From positions 1,364,001-1,428,000 of the forward strand of contig CAVPMN010000020.1 in the NCBI GenBank assembly GCA_963706425.1: 64,000 nt of DNA, in the 5' to 3' direction. A program made the position numbers and the translations under genes. The notes below the pieces were generated by a model. It was not told the origin of the DNA. It saw nothing but the letters and a program-made list of their open reading frames with translations, and did not search any database. This document shows, one piece after another, positions 1 to 9,129 of this stretch; within the stretch, counting starts at the first letter, position 1, and every line of letters begins with the position of its first letter. Source of the DNA: CAVPMN01 sp963706425 (GTDB taxonomy: Bacteria > Actinomycetota > Acidimicrobiia > Acidimicrobiales > Acidimicrobilacustridaceae).

Positions 1-55
1 CAATCCCCCCGATCGACGCCCGATGGAGAGGGTGACGGGAGGGTTCCTGAGCGAC

Positions 56-2606
56 ATGACCACCTTGAGCAGACGTCAGGCGGGCTTCGGCTCGACACGC
101 GACGCGTCGGGCACGGGGGCCTTCGCGCGCGAAGCGATCCTCCAGGAGGCGACCCGCCTGCGGGTGGCCCCCGAGGACAAGGCCACACTCGAGACCCTCG
201 CCCGCCTCGCGTTCGCCCGCCCCGGGTTCCGCGCGGTCATCACTGTCCGCCTGGGCGACGATCGCGCCGACGAGGTGGTCTTCGAGGTCCTGCACGCCGA
301 CGGTGATGCCGTCGTGCGGCCGTTCGACGCGGCGAGCGACGACGGCCTCGGGTCCGACGACGAGTCGAGCATCTCCCCCGCCCAGCTGATGGACGAGTTG
401 GCCGAGGAGCTGATCGACGACGAGAGCGACGTCGATGCACTCGAAGCACTCGACGCGCAGCCAGCCTCGGACGACACGGGCGCGAACAGCCCGGCCGACA
501 CCGGCCCACCCGACACCGGCGCACCCAGATGCCGACCTGTCGGGGGACGTGCCCGACGTTGCCACGGGCCCGGCGCACCTGGGAACGCTCTTCGCCGACA
601 CCGCGTCGCACTCGCCCGACTTCATCGCCGTGTTCTCGCCGACCGGACGCGACCTGCTCTGGGCCAACGAGGCCTTCGACGACGCGTTCCAGGCCACCGG
701 GCCGGTGCTCGCCCTCATGGCCATCCTCGACGACTGGTCGCAAGGCCACTTCGTCGTGCAGGTCCTGCCGACCGTGCTCAGCCAAGGGTGGTGGAGTGGT
801 CGTCTCGCCGTGCTGGTCGACGGAGAAGCGATACCCGTGTCGGCCGTGCTCATCGCCCACCGCCACGCCGGCGGTGACATCGTGGCCCTCGCGTTCAGTG
901 CCCGACCACTCGTCGACGCACCCACCGGCCCCGACCACCAGTTCGGCGAGGGCGAGCTGGCGGCGCTCGTCGAGCACGTGAGCGACCTCATCCTCGTGAT
1001 GGACGCCGACGGCGTGATCACCTTTGCCAGCAGCGCGGCCCAACGCATGCTCGGCCTCGACCTCGACGCGAGCTCCGATCCGGCACCGACCTTGTTCGAC
1101 CTGGTCCATCCCGACGACGCCGTGGCATCGCTCGACGAGCTGGTCCGCATCGACGCCGACGGTCACGGCCTGCCGGTGTTGCTCCGGCTCGAGGGCCCCA
1201 CGGGCTATCGCCGTCTACAGGCGGTCGTCACCGACCTCACCGACAACCCGGTGATCGACGCCTATGCACTCACGGCGAACGACGTGACCGAGCGGGTCGA
1301 GGAGGCCGACGCGCTCAGCGCGCTCGCCTACAGCGATCCCGACACGGGCCTCCCCAACCGCCTGCGGTTGCTCGACCGGCTCAACGCCGTGCTCACCGAC
1401 CCCACGGGCAGCCGGTCGGCGGCGCTGCTGCTCGTCGACCTCGACCACTTCCGCCAGGTCAACGAGATCCACGGCACGGTCAAGGCCGACGCCTTCCTCG
1501 CCGAGGCGGCCAAACGGCTGGTCAAGACCTCGGGCGACGACGCCATCGTCGCCCGGTTGCGCAGCGATGAGTTCGCGGTAGCCCTCCCCGGGGTGGACGA
1601 CCCGGCCATCGCGACCCGGGCCGCCGATGCGCTGCGCGTCGTGCTGGCCCGACCGTTCAGCTGCAAGGGCGCCACCATCCGCGTGACCGCGAGCGTCGGC
1701 GTGGCCATCGGCGGGAGCGGTCAGGATCCGGACGCCCTCCTCCACCGAGCCGACCATGCCGCCATCCAGGCCAAGGCCGACGGCCGCAACCGGGTGCACG
1801 TGTGGGGCGCCGAGGCCACCGAGCGCGAGACCCGGCGCCGCGACGTCGAACGTCGACTGCTGGCGGTGCTCGGCGACGAGGGCCTGCCCACCCACTACCA
1901 ACCGATCGTCGACGTGCGATCGGGAGCCGTCGTCGGGGTCGAGGCGCTGTTGCGGGTGCGCAACGACGAGGGCGCCCTCGTGAGCCCTGCGGAGGTGATC
2001 GAGGCGGCCGAGTCGACCGGTCTCATCACCCAACTCGGATCACAGGTCCTGCACGCCACGTGCGAGCAGCTCTCGATCTGGGGTGCGCAGCTGCTCACGG
2101 ATGCCCCCCACCACGTCTCGGTCAACGTGTCGCCTCGCCAACTCGTCGACCCTGGCTTGAACGCCCACGTGCTCGCCGCGCTGAACACCAGCGGGATCGA
2201 GCCGGACCGCCTCTGGATCGAGGTCACCGAGAGCACGCTCGTCGGCAGCGATGTTGCGGTCGGCCGGGCCCTCGGCTTCCTTCGCGACCTCGGGATCAAG
2301 GTCGGGCTCGACGAGTTCGGAGCCGGCTACTCCACGCTGAGCCATCTCAAGCGGCTGCCGCTCGACTTCTTGAAGATCGATCGAAGCCTGGTGGCCGGGC
2401 TCGGCACCGACCAGCGCGACACGGCCATCGTGCGAGCGACGATGGAGCTGGCGCACAGCCTGGGCCTCACGGTCGTCGCCGTCGGCGTCGAGACCGAAGA
2501 GCAACTGGAGCAGCTCCGCTCCCTCGGCTGCGACCACGCCCAGGGCTACCTCTTCGCTCCCCCGCTCGAGCCCGACGAGTTCGCGGAGCGGGCGGCCAAG
2601 CTCTAG
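56..2606 (+). CDS. PAS-GGDEF-EAL signalling protein, one frameshift
   Basis: Likely cyclic-di-GMP turnover or sensing protein. The reading frame opening at 56 (GGGAGGG upstream) gives an acidic N-terminal region to about base 525; the rest, two PAS-like regions (about 590-890 and 950-1290), GGDEF (about 1320-1800) and EAL (about 1855-2590), is in the next frame, so I join them across one indel near 525. The GGDEF signature reads RSDEF, so cyclase activity is doubtful. The EAL half keeps EALLR, the VNVSPRQL asparagine, EVTES and KIDRSLV, but the usual DDFG reads DEFG. Best guess: a phosphodiesterase or c-di-GMP/GTP sensor whose GGDEF part is regulatory. An alternative ATG at 23 lacks a ribosome site. 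Stop lies 4 bases from the convergent cyclase gene. Confidence 0.8.
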
Positions 2607-2610
2607 ACGG

Positions 2611-3720
2611 TCAGCGGGGTCGGTGCACCGACACCACCTCGACCGGATCGGTGAAGCCCTTCAACATCCGCCGGCCGGCTGGCTCGAACACCAGCGCGGC
2701 ACCGACGACGACCGGTTCATCGGCGACCGATGCCTCGGCCAGGATCTCACCGGGAACCGCGATGTCGGTCAGCCGAGCCGCCAGGTTGACGATGGGCCCG
2801 TAGTAGTCGCCGTGACGGGCCACCACCCGGCCGTGGGCCAGGCCACCTCGCGGCTGGGAGCCGTCCTCGCCGAACGCGTCGACGAGCGCCAGCGCGATCT
2901 GACAGCCGGCCACCGGATCGAGCGCCGAGAACATGATCTCGTCGCCGATGTGTTTGACCACGCGTCCACCCTGGCCGGTGACCACGTCGACCGTGCGGCT
3001 GTGGAACTCGCGCACGAAGGCCAGCAGATCGGCGGCGCCCATCGCGGCGGTGAGCGACGTGAAGCCGACCAGATCGACGAAACCCACGGTCAGGCGCGTG
3101 TCGAGGCGGTCGACCGACCCGACCATCGCGGCCCGCTGGCGTGACACCGCCGCCCAGAGGTGGTGGCGGAAGAGCAGGCCGAGCATCGAGCCCAACTCGA
3201 GGCCGATGTCGCTCGTGGCCGCCGTGACCTGAGCTCGGTTGAGCATGCCGCCCGCCTGGTCGAGGGTGTCCTCGACGCTGCCCACGAACGCAGCGACCGC
3301 CGACTCGGCGATGATCGACAGGCCGGCGCCCACCGCGCGCAGGATCTCATCGCCGACGCCGTCGGGGAACGGCGTGCGGTCGCGAGCGAGCACCTGGATG
3401 AGGCGGACCTCCCGTTCGTCGAAGATCGGGGCGTCGTCGTCGTCGATCACGACCCCGAGCAGGCGGTAGTCCTCGTGGAGCTCCTGGAGCGACAAGCCGA
3501 CACGGGCGGCCAGTTCCCTCGCCGAGATCGCTCCTCGCCGTATCCGCAGATCAGCCACGATGCTGCTCAGGTTGCGGTCGCGCTGGGCACCCACCAGATC
3601 CTCGAGGGACGCGCCCTCGCCCATCGCGTAGCGCAGGAACTCGAGGCGGTCGTCTGCCTCCGGGTCCGCCGGGTCGTAGAGGCCCGCCGCGATCAGCGCC
3701 TCGATGTCCACCTCGGGCAC
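2611..3720 (-). CDS. Class III adenylate cyclase with Rv1264-type regulatory domain
   Basis: Makes cAMP from ATP in the cytoplasm. 369 aa. The C-terminal catalytic domain (about residues 205-365) shows metal-binding aspartates in FVDLVGFT and in KHIGDEIMF, and the transition-state Asn/Arg in NLAARLTD. The first 200 residues form an alpha-helical domain without membrane spans, resembling the autoinhibitory, pH-responsive N-terminal domain of mycobacterial Rv1264 (family knowledge; the pH response here is inference). The length is close to that of Rv1264. It converges with the c-di-GMP gene, so two nucleotide-messenger genes sit end to end. Confidence 0.88.
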   Translation of the reverse strand: MPEVDIEALIAAGLYDPADPEADDRLEFLRYAMGEGASLEDLVGAQRDRNLSSIVADLRIRRGAISARELAARVGLSLQELHEDYRLLGVVIDDDDAPIFDEREVRLIQVLARDRTPFPDGVGDEILRAVGAGLSIIAESAVAAFVGSVEDTLDQAGGMLNRAQVTAATSDIGLELGSMLGLLFRHHLWAAVSRQRAAMVGSVDRLDTRLTVGFVDLVGFTSLTAAMGAADLLAFVREFHSRTVDVVTGQGGRVVKHIGDEIMFSALDPVAGCQIALALVDAFGEDGSQPRGGLAHGRVVARHGDYYGPIVNLAARLTDIAVPGEILAEASVADEPVVVGAALVFEPAGRRMLKGFTDPVEVVSVHRPR

Positions 3721-3745
3721 CCTAGTGGCGTTGCGGCGCGCCGGA

Positions 3746-4447
3746 TCAGGCTGCGGCGTCAGGCGCGGCGACGACCCCGTCGTACACCACGGTCACCCCT
3801 TCGAACCCTGCGGCGGTCAGCAGGTCGGTCACCAGGGTGGTCGTGTTGCGCTCTGCTCGGCTCAACAGATCGCTCTGGGCGGCGGCCTCCGCCAGCTTCT
3901 CCTCGGCGCGGGCGAAGAGCGCCTCGTCGGCGCTCGGGTTGCCACCGGTCAGGGCATCGTCGACCCGGTCGACGAGGCCCCGATCGCGAGAGATCACGCG
4001 CGTGGTCGACAGGTCGAGACGGGGATCTTGCAGCGTGGGCGGGGGCAGGTGGACGGTCACTTCGTTGCCGTCGGCGCTCACCTCGATGGCCCCGGCGTCC
4101 AGATCGCCGAGGTCGACGTAGGCCTCCACGTCGCCTTCCGCCGAGAGCACCGTGCGCTCGCCCTTCACCCAGTCGGGCAACAGGTTGGCGTCCTGCTCCT
4201 GGTCGACCAGCGTCTCGAAGCGGCCGGTGGCGGCTTCGTACCGGGACAGATCCTCGAGCCGGGCGAGCACCACCGCATTGGGCTCCTCGTGCACGGTCGT
4301 GCCGAACGGGTTCTGGAGGAGCCCGACGAGGGTGGCGGCGAGCGCCACGCCGAAGGCTGCGGCCACGAGGGGCACGACCAGGAGGAGGCCCCGACCGCGT
4401 CGGCGGCGAGCGGCGGGGGCAGCAAGGGTCGGATCGTTGCGATACAT
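3746..4447 (-). CDS. DUF4230 family membrane-anchored protein
   Basis: About 233 aa. An Arg-rich N-terminus is followed by one hydrophobic segment (GLLLVVPLVAAAFGVALAAT) and an extracytoplasmic domain. The domain has the DUF4230 pattern: early RLEDLSRYEAATGRF, a central strand region with VYLDLG-like AYVDLGDLDAG, and a helical C-terminus rich in E/A. Function is unknown in the family. I chose the ATG at 4447 because GGGAG lies just upstream; an in-frame ATG at 4489 has no ribosome site. It sits apart from its minus-strand neighbours, downstream of a hairpin at 4557-4607. Confidence 0.75.
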   Translation of the reverse strand: MYRNDPTLAAPAARRRRGRGLLLVVPLVAAAFGVALAATLVGLLQNPFGTTVHEEPNAVVLARLEDLSRYEAATGRFETLVDQEQDANLLPDWVKGERTVLSAEGDVEAYVDLGDLDAGAIEVSADGNEVTVHLPPPTLQDPRLDLSTTRVISRDRGLVDRVDDALTGGNPSADEALFARAEEKLAEAAAQSDLLSRAERNTTTLVTDLLTAAGFEGVTVVYDGVVAAPDAAA

Positions 4448-4556
4448 GGGAGCTCCCAGCGAGGAGTGGGGGATGACGTGCCCCTGCACCCTGCCGGACG
4501 CCGCATAAAGTGCTTGAAAAATCTAGCAAGAGGGCCCCGACCCGCTCCCCGGACAC

Positions 4557-4607
4557 CGAACTGTTCACCGAGAACGCCGTTTTCCGGCCTCCGGGGTGAA
4601 CAGTTCG
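4557..4607 (-). terminator. Hairpin with perfect 13-bp stem
   Basis: CGAACTGTTCACC (4557-4569) is repeated inverted at 4595-4607 (GGTGAACAGTTCG), with a 25-base loop that contains a smaller GCCG/CGGC stem. It lies 47 bases past the stop of the DUF1214 gene (4655) and 110 bases before the DUF4230 start. No T-run follows. I read it as a factor-assisted or structural terminator for the DUF1214 operon; a large operator is the alternative. Confidence 0.55.
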
Positions 4608-4654
4608 AGGTGGGGGCCGGAGCGAAGCGCCGGTGGGTCTGATCCGGTGGGCGC

Positions 4655-5815
4655 TCAGCGCACTGCGGTGGGCGCGTCCTCGAGGGCCACCAGCTCGACC
4701 ACGGGCGTGGCCGGCACCTCGTCGGCGTGGAACCACCGAAAGGCGATGATGCCCTCGGCGTGCCCGTTGGTGGAGATGGCGTTGGGATGGTCGTGCGCTC
4801 GAGGCGCGATCACCACGGTGACCGTGCCATCGGCGTTGGCCACGGCGCTGCCGTTGTTCACCGATGTCGGCTCGTAGTCGTGGTTGTAGCCGGCCATGAA
4901 CGGGTTCCACACGTTGAGGCTCCAGAACCGGCACGCCGGCGGGCGATGGGTGACGACCAGCGCCTCCCCCGGCCGCAGCGAGAAGCTGCCGAAGCTGTAG
5001 CACGCGTCGCGTGCCGACCATCCGTAGTTGGCGTCGGGCACCTGATAGGGCTCGGCGCAGACGTTGGCGCCCACCGGCGAGTTGTGGCCTTCGGTGGTGC
5101 GGGCATCTCCGTCGGCTCGGGGCGTGACAGGCAGCGGCACGATGGCGAACATCTCCTGCACCCAGCGCAGCGCGGTGCGCAGCGCGGCGGCGGTGCGCTC
5201 GTCGGACTTGCGGTAGGTGGCCGGTGGATCGAGGTTCTCGATGGTGAGCTCGACCCGCCGACCAGTGGCCGGGTCGAGTTGGTAGTCGCGTGTGACCGCG
5301 GCGGCAGCGTCGTGCGTGAGCTCGATGAACGGACCGTCGTAGTCGTCCGGGCGGGTCGGGCCGATCAGGAACGAGAACCGACCGTCGGCGTCGAACGTGA
5401 GATCGGAGTCGTTGACGATGCCCACCACCCGATCGGACCACTGACCGGGCGAAGGCTCGTTGTAGACGGTCAGCGAGAAGTAGGTGCTGTCGCCGCGCCG
5501 GCCGCTGATGCGGTAGGTGTTCGCCGGATCGACCGGGGCGAACGCGTAGTAGGCGTCGGTGTTGTCGCCGCCCCACGCCCGGTCGCGCCGATCCGGCGTG
5601 TTGATGTCGACGAAGCGCGGGCGCTCGGTGTCGGAGAAGAGATAGATGTCGAAGGCCACACCCATCACGGTCGCCAGGAACTCGTAGCCCTCGACCACGG
5701 TCTGCTCGTCGGCGACCGCCTTGTCGCCGGACAGGAACACGGCGTCGAGATCGCGCAGTCCCTCCATCAGTTCACGCCACGCCGCGGACGACTGCCAGCT
5801 CGGTTCGTCGCTCAT
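4655..5815 (-). CDS. DUF1214 domain protein
   Basis: 386 aa, soluble, no signal peptide. The C-terminal half carries the DUF1214 pattern (NPVGANVCAEPYQVPDANYGW, then FWSLNVWNPFMAGYNHDYEP and an IAPRAHDHPNAIST strand region). The N-terminal part resembles the associated DUF1254-like module. Such proteins are common in mycobacteria and related actinobacteria and have no firm biochemical role. The start overlaps the PAP2 phosphatase stop by four bases (ATGA), so it is the last gene of a three-gene operon with the kinase and PAP2 genes. A hairpin follows its stop. Confidence 0.75.
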   Translation of the reverse strand: MSDEPSWQSSAAWRELMEGLRDLDAVFLSGDKAVADEQTVVEGYEFLATVMGVAFDIYLFSDTERPRFVDINTPDRRDRAWGGDNTDAYYAFAPVDPANTYRISGRRGDSTYFSLTVYNEPSPGQWSDRVVGIVNDSDLTFDADGRFSFLIGPTRPDDYDGPFIELTHDAAAAVTRDYQLDPATGRRVELTIENLDPPATYRKSDERTAAALRTALRWVQEMFAIVPLPVTPRADGDARTTEGHNSPVGANVCAEPYQVPDANYGWSARDACYSFGSFSLRPGEALVVTHRPPACRFWSLNVWNPFMAGYNHDYEPTSVNNGSAVANADGTVTVVIAPRAHDHPNAISTNGHAEGIIAFRWFHADEVPATPVVELVALEDAPTAVR

Positions 5816-6462
5816 GACTGATGCCTACTTCCTCCGGTCTGGCCACCGCCGGTCTGGCCAGGGCGACTGGTGGCCTCGGCCAACGCGGTCGCCGATCCGA
5901 GCGCCAGGCCGAGGGCCGCGCCGCCGACCACGTCGAGGGGCAGATGGGCACCCACGTAGACCCGCGACCACGCGACCGTGGTGGCCGAGGCCCAGATGAG
6001 CGGCCGCCAACGTGCCGCCACGTTGGGCGCGGTGAGCGACGCCAAGGTGAAGGCGATGGCGCTGTGGCCCGACGGAAACCCGAGCCCGCGCTCGGTGGGC
6101 CCTCGGGTGGTCACCTCGTCGAGATGGGCCGCGGGACGGCCGCGGCCGACCCACCGCTTGACCACCTTGCAGCCCAGCCAGGCGAGCGTGCCCGAAGCGA
6201 CCGCCCCGACCGCCAGGCGGGGCCGGCCCAGTCGTCGCAAGCCCTCGGCGGCCACGAACACCGCCCCGAAGCTGCCCGCCTGCATCACCACGAACACCGG
6301 CGGGAGCAGCGCATGAGGCAGGTCGTTGACCGTGCGGAACACCTGGTGCTCGACGGGATGGACGGCCCGGCCCCGCGCCAACGCCGTGGTGCCTGCGGCG
6401 ACCCCGGCGCCCACCGCCAGCCTGCGCAGCGCCGTTCGGCCGCCCAGCCGCACCTCGCTCAT
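5812..6462 (-). CDS. PAP2-type membrane lipid phosphatase
   Basis: 216 aa. Removes phosphate from a lipid phosphate, for example phosphatidate, polyprenyl pyrophosphate or a related carrier, at the membrane. All three PAP2 signatures are visible: KRWVGRGRP, PSGHSAIAF with the catalytic His, and SRVYVGAHLPLDVVGG. Hydrophobic helices surround them. The last 20 residues are Gly/Gln-rich. It overlaps the upstream kinase gene by four bases (ATGA), indicating translational coupling. The partner kinase suggests work on a shared lipid or sugar-lipid substrate (inference). Confidence 0.87.
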   Translation of the reverse strand: MSEVRLGGRTALRRLAVGAGVAAGTTALARGRAVHPVEHQVFRTVNDLPHALLPPVFVVMQAGSFGAVFVAAEGLRRLGRPRLAVGAVASGTLAWLGCKVVKRWVGRGRPAAHLDEVTTRGPTERGLGFPSGHSAIAFTLASLTAPNVAARWRPLIWASATTVAWSRVYVGAHLPLDVVGGAALGLALGSATALAEATSRPGQTGGGQTGGSRHQS

Positions 6463-7919
6463 GCCGGGGGCGTCGGGGCGACGGCCGACGACGGCGGTGC
6501 CACCTCGATGGCCCGGCGCAACGCAGGCAACAGGTTGCGATCCTGCTTCACTCCGGTGCGAGTGGCGCCGCTCAGGAACTTGCCGTCGAGCCGACCGAGC
6601 GTGTCACCCAACTCCGCCGGACCGACGGCTCGGAGGCCGGCGGCCACGGCCCGATCGACACCGACCTGGAGGCTCGACGAGGCGAGCAACTCGGCCAGGT
6701 CGGTGGCGAGCAACAGATCGGACACGGCGAGCTCACTGAAGCCGAAGTCGATCATCCAGACCTGACCGTCGTCGCCGAGGAAGATGTTGGCCAGCCGGAG
6801 GTCGCGATGGGCGATGCGATGGGCGCGCAGGATGACGACCTGACCCCACACGGCGTCGAGCACCTCGTCGGTGACCTCGGACGGATCGAGCCGGTCGAAG
6901 GACCGGCCGGCGATCGCCTCGTAGGCGAGCGCGTAGCCGTCGGGCTGCACGGTGGCGAAGCCGACCAACCGGGGGGTGCGGATGCCGTTGTCGCGCGCCG
7001 CGAGGGAGACCAGGGCCTCGTGCTCGACGGCGCGACGCAGGCTCGAGAACGGCTTCTCGTCGCCCAGATCTCGGGGTTGCACCCACCGGTAGATGCGGAA
7101 CAAGAGGTCGGCGCTGCGCTCGTCGGTGCCGAGCGCCTTCACGAAAAGCGGTTGGCCGTCGACGGCCGTGCCGAAGTAGGGGGTGGAGCCGCGAGCGTCG
7201 ACCGACGCCTGCTCGAGCCGCTGCAACGGGACACCCACTGCGGCCAAGCCATCAGCCACGTCGCGGCCGGTGGGTCGCCGCACGGGCGAGCCGAGCGCCA
7301 CCAGGGCCGCGGCGCCACCCACCCAGCCGGCCGACACCGCCAGCGCGGAGTCGAACGACACCGGGGCGATGAGGAACCTGGCCCCGGCCACCAGGAACAC
7401 CAGCACCCAGCCGAGGCGGCGCCATCGGCGAGTGACCCACGGCGCCGCACCGGTGACCGCGGCCGCCAGCACCGCCACGCCGGCGGCGGTGGGGAACTCG
7501 GGCTCGCCCACCACGTCGATGTCGGTCTCGAGCTCGGCCAAGGGCAGCTCCTGCGCCTCGATGGGCGGGTCGACCACCGCGAAGAGCACCACACCGATGA
7601 CGGCGGCCACGACCAGCGTGACCAGCAGCCGCCAACGGCCATGGAACAACGCGTGCAGCAGCCCGCCGCCGACCACGACCAGGGCGAGCAGCCGGGCGAA
7701 CACGCCGAGACCGGTCATGAACCACTGGGGCAACGCGTCGAGGCCCCGCAACAGGTCCTGGGTGAAGCCGACGATGGCCTCGTCGAACAGCAGACCGACG
7801 ACCACCAGCACCACGAACAGCGCCGCCGCCACCGCCAGCCGCAGCACGTCGGTGGGCGACCGGCCCACGGACGGGGCCGGGTGCTCGACGATCGTCAGTT
7901 CGGTCCCGCTGCCGGTCAT
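6459..7919 (-). CDS. Membrane protein with C-terminal kinase-like domain
   Basis: 486 aa. The first 210 residues contain about six hydrophobic segments. The C-terminal half is a protein-kinase-like fold with an invariant Lys in PLFVKALGT, catalytic loop HRDLRLANIFLG and metal-binding MIDFGF. Actinobacterial proteins of this layout often continue into a lysylphosphatidylglycerol-synthase/flippase transmembrane region (family knowledge); here the chain stops soon after the kinase domain, so that part is absent and its place in the operon is taken by the PAP2 gene. Substrate unknown: lipid, sugar or protein. GGGAGAGG precedes the ATG. Confidence 0.72.
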   Translation of the reverse strand: MTGSGTELTIVEHPAPSVGRSPTDVLRLAVAAALFVVLVVVGLLFDEAIVGFTQDLLRGLDALPQWFMTGLGVFARLLALVVVGGGLLHALFHGRWRLLVTLVVAAVIGVVLFAVVDPPIEAQELPLAELETDIDVVGEPEFPTAAGVAVLAAAVTGAAPWVTRRWRRLGWVLVFLVAGARFLIAPVSFDSALAVSAGWVGGAAALVALGSPVRRPTGRDVADGLAAVGVPLQRLEQASVDARGSTPYFGTAVDGQPLFVKALGTDERSADLLFRIYRWVQPRDLGDEKPFSSLRRAVEHEALVSLAARDNGIRTPRLVGFATVQPDGYALAYEAIAGRSFDRLDPSEVTDEVLDAVWGQVVILRAHRIAHRDLRLANIFLGDDGQVWMIDFGFSELAVSDLLLATDLAELLASSSLQVGVDRAVAAGLRAVGPAELGDTLGRLDGKFLSGATRTGVKQDRNLLPALRRAIEVAPPSSAVAPTPPA

Positions 7920-8074
7920 GCCTCTCCCGTGGTCGACGTGGCCGGAAGCTTAGGCTTCGCCGGCTTCGACCGATTCGCCCGACGCCGCCACACCGAACAC
8001 GGTCAGATATCCATGGCCGACGGAACCATGCGCTCACCTCGGTGGCGGTCGCCGTGATCGGCCAGACTCCACCG

Positions 8075-9100
8075 ATGCGCCTGTCGATCACGCTGCCGAC
8101 CATCGATCCCAGCACCGTGGCGGCGGCCTTCGCCGCGGCTGAGGCGGCCGGATACGACGGAGCGTTCTCGTTCGAGTCGAACCACGACCCCTTCCTGCCG
8201 CTGGCCGCCGCGTCGAGCTCCACGACCCGCCTGCGGTTGGGTACGGCGGTGGCCATCGCCTTCGCCCGCAACCCGATGGTGCTCGCCAACATCGGCTACG
8301 ACCTCAACGCGATGACTGGGGGGCGCTTCGTCCTCGGTCTCGGCTCGCAGATCCGGCCCCACATCGAGAAGCGCTTCAGCGAGACGTGGTCGCGCCCTGC
8401 GGCGCGCATGCGAGAGCTGATCGAGGCGCTGCGCGCCATCTGGGCGGCATGGGCGACCGAAGCCACGCTCGACTTCCGCGGCGAGTTCTACACCCACACG
8501 CTGATGACGCCGGCGTTCGATCCGGGACCGACGGCGTTCGGCCCGCCGCCGGTGCTGTTGGGCGGCTTCGGCCCGCAGATGGTCGAGGTCGCCGGCGAGG
8601 TCGCGGACGGGCTCATCGTGCACCCGTTCAACACCCGCCGCTCGATGGAGGAGCTCACCCTCACCGCGCTCGACCGAGGTCTCGGCCGGTCGAGTCGGGC
8701 CCGCGACGAAGTAGAGGTGGTGTGGGTCACAACCGTCGTCACCTGGTCGACCGACGACGAGCGACGCACCGCCATGCGCTCGGCCAAGAGCCAGTTCGCG
8801 TTCTACGGCTCGACGCCGGCCTACCGGCCCACGCTCGACCTGCACGGTTGGGGCGGCCTGCAGCCCGAGCTCAACGCCCTGTCGAAGGCCGGGCGGTGGG
8901 ACGCCATGATCGACCTCGTGCCCGACGAGATGGTCGAGACCATCGCGGTCGTCGGGCCGCGCGACGAGATCGCCGATCGGCTGAGTGATCGGGCCGCAGG
9001 CATCACCGACCACGTCAGTCTGGTCAACAACCGCAACCCGGATCCGGCGCTGTTCTCCGACATCGTGGCTGCGGTGCGCGCCGACCGAGCGGGCCCCTGA
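8075..9100 (+). CDS. LLM-class oxidoreductase, probably F420-dependent
   Basis: 341 aa, luciferase-like TIM barrel. It shows the family N-terminus (MRLSITLPTIDP), the strand RLRLGTAVAIAFARNPMVLA, GGRFVLGLGSQ and PPVLLGGFGPQMVEVAGEVADG. These match the TIGR03617-like group of actinobacterial F420-dependent enzymes; the substrate is unknown. An upstream ATG at 8042 is in frame, but the family N-terminus begins at 8075. It is divergent from the kinase operon, with about 155 bases between them, and converges with the DUF3089 gene with 29 bases between stops. Confidence 0.82.
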   Translation: MRLSITLPTIDPSTVAAAFAAAEAAGYDGAFSFESNHDPFLPLAAASSSTTRLRLGTAVAIAFARNPMVLANIGYDLNAMTGGRFVLGLGSQIRPHIEKRFSETWSRPAARMRELIEALRAIWAAWATEATLDFRGEFYTHTLMTPAFDPGPTAFGPPPVLLGGFGPQMVEVAGEVADGLIVHPFNTRRSMEELTLTALDRGLGRSSRARDEVEVVWVTTVVTWSTDDERRTAMRSAKSQFAFYGSTPAYRPTLDLHGWGGLQPELNALSKAGRWDAMIDLVPDEMVETIAVVGPRDEIADRLSDRAAGITDHVSLVNNRNPDPALFSDIVAAVRADRAGP

Positions 9101-9129
9101 CGAACGTCGACCACCGGAGACGGCGACGA

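Noticed and set aside
4557..4563. CGAACTG shared with the flank of the hairpin repeat at 31537
   Set aside because: Seven bases only, with nothing else in common; likely chance.
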